Part shown: one piece after another, positions 60,542 through 64,000 of the stretch
How the letters are laid out: the number at the start of each line of letters is the position of its first letter
How positions within the stretch are numbered: position 1 is the first letter of the stretch
DNA from: JBBDYH01 sp040901795
GTDB lineage: Bacteria; Planctomycetota; Planctomycetia; Pirellulales; JALHPA01
DNA length: 64,000 nt
Reading direction: 5' to 3'
Assembly: GCA_040901795.1 (NCBI GenBank)
Contig: JBBDYH010000123.1
Location: forward strand, 1 to 64,000
Notes under the pieces: generated by a model
Databases searched by the model: none
What the model was told of the DNA's origin: nothing
The model's input: only the letters and a program-made list of their open reading frames with translations
Position numbers and translations under genes: made by a program

Positions 60542-60896
60542 GCCGCACGTGATAACCAGATCCTCGGTGTCACTGCGAAGGCGCCCTCTGGGGCACGATG
60601 CCGAAGATCGACCGAAAGCCGGAAAGATTGCTCGTGGTTCGACTTAGTTCCTGATCCGGCAATCTACGCCGAGTGATAGCGCGTTGTCAAGAATCGCTGC
60701 TAGCATGCCCTGGCCGAAAAAAACCGCACGCCCAGACAAATAGAGCAAACCTGCACCACTCCGGCTGCCGATACCAACGGACAAGCAACAGGGTGGGCTG
60801 TACTGCGCATGCCGGCGACGGCCTGCGCACCCGTGCAGGGGTGAACCGCTTGCGGAACGTCTGCCGGGCGAGTCTCTCGACGTAAGGAAGCGTGCC
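60542..60896. other. 355-base divergent intergenic region
   Basis: This lies between tex (minus) and a small plus-strand gene. It contains the tex 5' region and a GGGTGGGCTGTACTGC stretch near 60791 related to the 26657 hairpin. Open frames here overlap and are not supported by any family pattern. Confidence 0.55.
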
Positions 60897-61139
60897 ATGC
60901 GAAGTCGGCTGCGAGTTTATTACGGCCCCTCTTCTGAATCGCGCGTCAACACGGTCACGTCCCGCAATCGTAACGAGACGGTGACCATCCCCCTCGGCGA
61001 AGTCCTGCCCATGCTGGCCGACGCGGTGCAAAGCAACCGCACCTGGCTGGGTGATTTCACCAACGACGACGTGACGATCTCCAGCGACCTGTACGAAGTG
61101 ATTTTGGCGTACCAGCACTATCGGCGGCCGTCGGCTTGA
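60897..61139 (+). CDS. Small uncharacterised 80-residue protein
   Basis: The product starts MRSRLRVYYGPSSESRVNT, preceded by AAGGAAG eight bases upstream. It has a strand-rich first half, then ETVTIPLGEVLPMLADAVQSN and a final DVTISSDLYEVILAYQHYRR. The pattern suggests a compact folded domain. I believe it is a small protein conserved in planctomycetes, with no known function. A family B repeat starts ten bases after the stop codon. Confidence 0.72.
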   Translation: MRSRLRVYYGPSSESRVNTVTSRNRNETVTIPLGEVLPMLADAVQSNRTWLGDFTNDDVTISSDLYEVILAYQHYRRPSA

Positions 61140-61149
61140 TAGGGTTCAG

Positions 61150-61201
61150 GTTGGAGTTCAGCCTTTAGGCTGTGCCGACCCGCCGCGGCGGGAACTCCAA
61201 C
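61150..61201. repeat. Palindromic family B repeat
   Basis: GTTGGAGTTCAGCCTTTAGGCT is followed by a GC-rich hairpin and GGAACTCCAAC. It begins ten bases after the stop codon of the 80-residue gene. Confidence 0.85.
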
Positions 61202-61299
61202 GTCGGGGTTCAGGGTCTGGCCTGCCACGAGTTAATTCGAGTGGGGTCCAGTAGCCGTAGTGGACCGTCGAACCGAATTGGTGGGCCACGCTGAACCGG

Positions 61300-61390
61300 A
61301 GTAGCCCCGGAGGGGCGACATTCTGTAGCGGGGGCGCGAGCCCCCGGAATCGGTCGGCGCGAAAGTTACGAAGCCCCGTAGGGGCGGCAT
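61300..61390. repeat. Triple-hairpin repeat (AGCCCCGGAGGGGCGACA type)
   Basis: Three hairpins follow each other: GCCCCGGAGGGGC, CGGGGGCGCGAGCCCCCG and GCCCCGTAGGGGC, with similar spacer words (GACA, GGCA). The 464-base gap 61140-61603 consists almost entirely of this and its neighbouring repeats. Confidence 0.82.
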
Positions 61391-61513
61391 TGTTTTGACA
61401 GCCGCCGTATCTTTCGTTGGCTTTCGCCATTGACTGGTCAACTAGCGCCGTCAACCGGGGCCATTCTTGCCTTTCGGCTACATAGCCGCTTGGACTATAC
61501 TTGCGCAGAATTC

Positions 61514-61566
61514 GTAGCCGAACTCGCCAGAGTTCGGGAATGCCTGAATTCTGGCGAATCAGCTAC
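61514..61566. repeat. Family C palindrome, inverted copy
   Basis: GTAGCCGAACTCGCC and GGCGAATCAGCTAC are the arms; the sequence is the reverse complement type of 53531-53584. It lies 38 bases before the chosen LOG start and is read through by the longer open frame. Confidence 0.85.
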
Positions 61567-61603
61567 ACCCTCCAATGTCCTGAACCTTGTTTGCCGACGA
61601 GTC

Positions 61604-62725
61604 GTGTCCGAAGTTAACACCGCGCACCTGATCGATCCCGAGCCGGATCCCGAGTCCGATGGACTCGCGCCGGTCGCCGCGGCGACTCGCGCGAACAACG
61701 CCGACTTGATCACGCAGATCAAGGAATCGGCCGACAAGCTCGCCCACGATCAGACCACGCGGGGCGATCTGAAGATTCTCAGCCGCACGCTCCGCGAGCT
61801 CCGCTACGCCTTCAAGGTCTTTCGCCCGTACCGCTCGAAGCGGAAGGTGACGATGTTCGGTTCGGCGCGGACTCCCTCCGGCCATCCGTACTACGATCAG
61901 GCAGTCGAGTTCGGACGCGCCATGGCGGAGCTCGGCTGGCTGATCGTCACCGGCGCTTCCAGCGGCATCATGGAGGCGGGCCACGTCGGCGCCGGCCGCG
62001 AGAGCTCGATGGGTATCAACATCATGCTCCCCTTCGAGCAGGGCTCAAACGCGATCATCGCCGGCGATCCGAAGCTGGTGCACATGAAGTACTTCTTCAC
62101 GCGGAAGCTGATGTTCGTCAAGGAGTGCGACGCCTTGTGCCTTTGCCCCGGCGGCTTTGGCACGCTCGACGAAGCGACCGAAGTGCTCACGCTGCTGCAA
62201 ACCGGCAAGCGCGACCTGGTGCCGGTGGTCTTTCTCGATTCCCCCGGTGGCGACTTCTGGGATTTATTTCAGAAGTTCATCCAAGACCGCTTGTTGGCCC
62301 GCGGCATGATTTCGCCGGAAGATCAGTCGCTGTATCTGATGACCGACAGCTTACAGGCGGCGGTGCAGGAGATCGTCGGCTTCTATCGCATTTACCACAG
62401 CATGCGGTATGTGCGCGACGAACTGGTGTTTCGCCTGACGCAGAAGCCTTCCGCGGAGCTCGTCGAGCGGATCAACGAAAACTTCGCCGACGTTTTGGCG
62501 GCCGGCAAGTTTATCGCGAGCGAGGCTCTCCGCGAGGAACAGGACGAGCCAGCGCTCATCGCGCTGCCGCGCCTGGTGTTTCACTTCGACCGCCGCAGCC
62601 TCGGCCGGCTCCGACAGCTCGTCGATTTCATCAACCGCGAGTCCCCCGCCACGCCGCCTTTGCCTGGCGTTGGCGCCAATCACCAGCCGATTCTCAAACC
62701 GCCCGCCCAGAACAACCGCCGTTGA
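61604..62725 (+). CDS. LOG-family Rossmann protein
   Basis: The 373-residue protein carries the LOG (formerly lysine decarboxylase-like, TIGR00730) domain with GASSGIMEAGHVGAG and the signature PGGFGTLDEATEVLTLLQTGK. Plant and bacterial homologues release cytokinin bases or act as nucleotide 5'-monophosphate phosphoribohydrolases. Residues 1-90 form an N-terminal helical extension and about 100 more follow the core, so it is larger than minimal LOG (about 190). The GTG at 61604 is preferred because the frame back to 61430 translates repeat DNA; no strong ribosome-binding site supports it. Confidence 0.86.
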   Translation: MSEVNTAHLIDPEPDPESDGLAPVAAATRANNADLITQIKESADKLAHDQTTRGDLKILSRTLRELRYAFKVFRPYRSKRKVTMFGSARTPSGHPYYDQAVEFGRAMAELGWLIVTGASSGIMEAGHVGAGRESSMGINIMLPFEQGSNAIIAGDPKLVHMKYFFTRKLMFVKECDALCLCPGGFGTLDEATEVLTLLQTGKRDLVPVVFLDSPGGDFWDLFQKFIQDRLLARGMISPEDQSLYLMTDSLQAAVQEIVGFYRIYHSMRYVRDELVFRLTQKPSAELVERINENFADVLAAGKFIASEALREEQDEPALIALPRLVFHFDRRSLGRLRQLVDFINRESPATPPLPGVGANHQPILKPPAQNNRR

Positions 62726-62731
62726 GGCCCG

Positions 62732-62755
62732 GGTGCCACTCGCCGCGGCGAGTGT
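62732..62755. repeat. Short palindrome after the LOG gene
   Basis: GTGCCACTCGCCGCGGCGAGTG is a near-perfect inverted repeat starting seven bases after the stop codon. It resembles the element at 34047-34075. Confidence 0.75.
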
Positions 62756-62815
62756 TTGGCCCGGTGTCTGGTGGCCTGGTGTCTGGTGGCCTGATGAGGA
62801 GGAGGGTTCGAGGTT

Positions 62816-62890
62816 CCAGGTAAAGGTTCAAGGTAAAGGTTCAAGGTTCAAGGTTCAAGGTTCAAGGTTCAAGGTTCGGGGTTCGGGGTG
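62816..62890 (+). repeat. Tandem AAGGTTC heptamer array
   Basis: About ten units of the heptamer AAGGTTC, with a few changed ones (CGGGGTT), form a tandem tract. Just before it, GGTGTCTGGTGGCCT is repeated twice (62761-62790). Confidence 0.9.
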
Positions 62891-63468
62891 GCTGGTGGGG
62901 CGATTTATTTCCTTTTTTCCATTTTTGTACCGGGTCGTGCAGCGCGCGCCATTACTTGCACTTTGGTGAATTAATCGGGCGTTTGCGAGTGCGTCGGATC
63001 GACATAAGGCGTTTTGCATTTTGGGGTTGGACGAGTTGGTCATGGATGGAATGGGTCGATTTATTTCGTTTCGCACGTGTTCGGTGCGCGGTACAAAAAA
63101 CGGATGCGGGCGGCGGAAGGCGCGGCCTACGGCCGCAACCAAAAGTTGAATTGAACCACGGAGCCACGGAGGGGTCTCTAAGGAAGCCCAGGTCGCCGCT
63201 GCCTGCCCGCCGCGGCGGGGCGACTCGCGGTGGCGAGAATCCAGTAAATGATGGTCAGCCGATTCGAGCTTCCTGCCTTCTTGGCTTCTTGATAGCGCCC
63301 TGCCGCCGTATTGCGTCCGTTCCTCTGTGATTTATAATCATGCGTACACCATAGCACAACCGGTGGCACACTTTCAAGTGCCTACTCGAAAAAAGACCGA
63401 CATGGGGCAAGCGCTAAAACATGGCCCCACCCGCACGAGGCGGGCGGTGGCCTGACGTGAATCTTTGG
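62891..63468. other. Non-coding stretch without recognised features
   Basis: The region is lower in GC than its surroundings in part (TTTATTTCCTTTTTTCC and similar) and contains direct repeats of GGGCGATTTATTTC-like words (62899 and 63055). Open frames are short and overlap on both strands. A GC-rich GCCCGCCGCGGCGGGGCGA hairpin lies near 63206. No gene was accepted. Confidence 0.5.
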
Positions 63469-64000
63469 CTAACTATCTGGCCTCCAAACATCGCTCCACT
63501 CCGGCAAGCGGGAGTGGAGGCGAGCGCCGCGTACGTAGCGGAACCGCGTGACAAACGCTGCGGCGACGGCCAGGGCTGCCAATAGGGCCATGGTTGAAGG
63601 TTCCGGCACGGCGGCGACGCTGCCGACGCCATCGGCAGGAGCGGTGATCGGCGCGGCAGTGGGATCGTAAAAGGCGCCCAGAAGCGTCACGTCGTCATCA
63701 TCGACGAAGCCGTTGTAGTCAAAGTCGCCCAGCGCCCATGACGGTTGCGAGACGCCCGGAGCGTAGCTCGCGCCGACGATAGTTACATCATCGTCGTTGA
63801 CAATGCCGTCGAGGTTGGCGTCGCCGGTGCGCGTGAAGGCGATTAGAATCGAAGTATCGTCCACCGGCTGACGGCGAAAGCTGGTGTAGGGGCCCAGCGG
63901 CAATGTGCTGTTCTCGGCGTAGCCGATCGAGCGCGATTCAGGCTCGGTGACATTGGCTGCGGCGGCGGCGCTGCTGGTGATGCCGTTGCCGTTCCAGGTC
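63469..64000 (-). CDS. Dockerin-like PEP-CTERM protein, partial
   Basis: The gene enters from the right edge; only the last 176 or so codons are visible and the frame stays open to base 64000. The segment includes WNGNGITSSAAAAAN, common at the end of planctomycete autotransporter-like or beta-repeat proteins. Two dockerin/EF-hand-like calcium loops follow (GDANLDGIVNDDDVTIVG and GDFDYNGFVDDDDVTLLG), then a PEP-CTERM sorting signal (VPEPSTMALLAALAVAAAFV). About 28 residues follow the membrane segment, longer than the usual short basic tail. It is likely secreted and anchored or sorted at the cell surface. Confidence 0.85.
   Translation of the reverse strand, partial: TWNGNGITSSAAAAANVTEPESRSIGYAENSTLPLGPYTSFRRQPVDDTSILIAFTRTGDANLDGIVNDDDVTIVGASYAPGVSQPSWALGDFDYNGFVDDDDVTLLGAFYDPTAAPITAPADGVGSVAAVPEPSTMALLAALAVAAAFVTRFRYVRGARLHSRLPEWSDVWRPDS

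Noticed and set aside
61430..61603. Extension of the LOG gene start to 61430
   Set aside because: The extra 58 codons read through the family C palindrome and have no LOG-like sequence.
62816..62890. Possible CRISPR or VNTR-coded gene
   Set aside because: The heptamer is a simple tandem without spacers and without coding sense in either frame.

Overview
The window looks like chromosomal DNA of a planctomycete, most likely Pirellulales or a close relative. The evidence is gene content and repeats, not a search: two DUF1559 prepilin-like proteins, TAT-exported Gfo/Idh/MocA oxidoreductases beside a sulfatase, a DUF1080 protein, a dockerin/PEP-CTERM protein, a DUF1111 di-heme oxidoreductase, a bacterial deoxyhypusine-synthase homologue, high GC, and many intergenic palindromic repeats of the kind seen in these genomes. 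No rRNA, transposase, integrase or CRISPR array was found. One tRNA is present, tRNA-Leu(CAG).

Layout. 0-8.7 kb: sulfatase, two Gfo/Idh/MocA oxidoreductases, a four-haem cytochrome with a nucleotidase-like N-terminus, tRNA-Leu, rhodanese, DUF1559 protein. 9.1-18.4 kb: an AddB/AddA-type helicase-nuclease pair with overlapping reading frames, a CCA-adding enzyme and an AraC-methylguanine-DNA methyltransferase, a DNA/RNA maintenance block. 18.4-21.2 kb: two DinB-fold proteins, a CopD-like membrane protein, a 56-residue coiled coil and a DUF1080 protein. 21.4-26.6 kb: one very large membrane-anchored protein with a caspase-like domain and a VWA domain. 26.8-36.4 kb: a Wza-type export lipoprotein; a GntR regulator, ABC ATPase and giant ABC permease trio with a recognisable promoter/operator; a DapA-like aldolase/lyase with an epimerase-like partner; a second DUF1559 protein. 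36.6-42.7 kb: a lone XRE antitoxin with a toxin remnant, a short flagellar rod/hook protein, PilZ, GlgC, a short flagellin, a secreted unknown and a VapBC pair. 43-57 kb: double-parvulin chaperone, Cys-rich outer-surface protein, M28 peptidase, a VTC-DUF4956-HlyD-ABC ATPase cluster, deoxyhypusine-synthase homologue, nucleotidyltransferase-like protein, di-haem oxidoreductase. 57-64 kb: an enlarged Tex protein, small conserved proteins, a LOG-family protein and the 3' part of a dockerin/PEP-CTERM gene that runs off the right edge.

The most unusual layer is the repeats. At least eight palindromic or tandem families occupy most intergenic space. One (core GTTGGAGTTCAAGCTTTAGC) sits 2-10 bases after the stop codon of several genes, supplies the stop codon of addA, and also lies in frame inside addA. 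Another lies in frame inside the cytochrome gene, and a third supplies the stop codon of an ABC ATPase gene. Start codons of several genes were moved downstream of repeat DNA, on the evidence of ribosome-binding sites and family alignment from memory.

The strongest candidates for under-described biology are the caspase-VWA protein, the permease fused to a 500-residue extracytoplasmic domain with its GntR operator, the VTC/DUF4956/HlyD/ATPase cluster that lacks a permease, the Tex protein with two large disordered additions, and the repeat families as gene-end elements.
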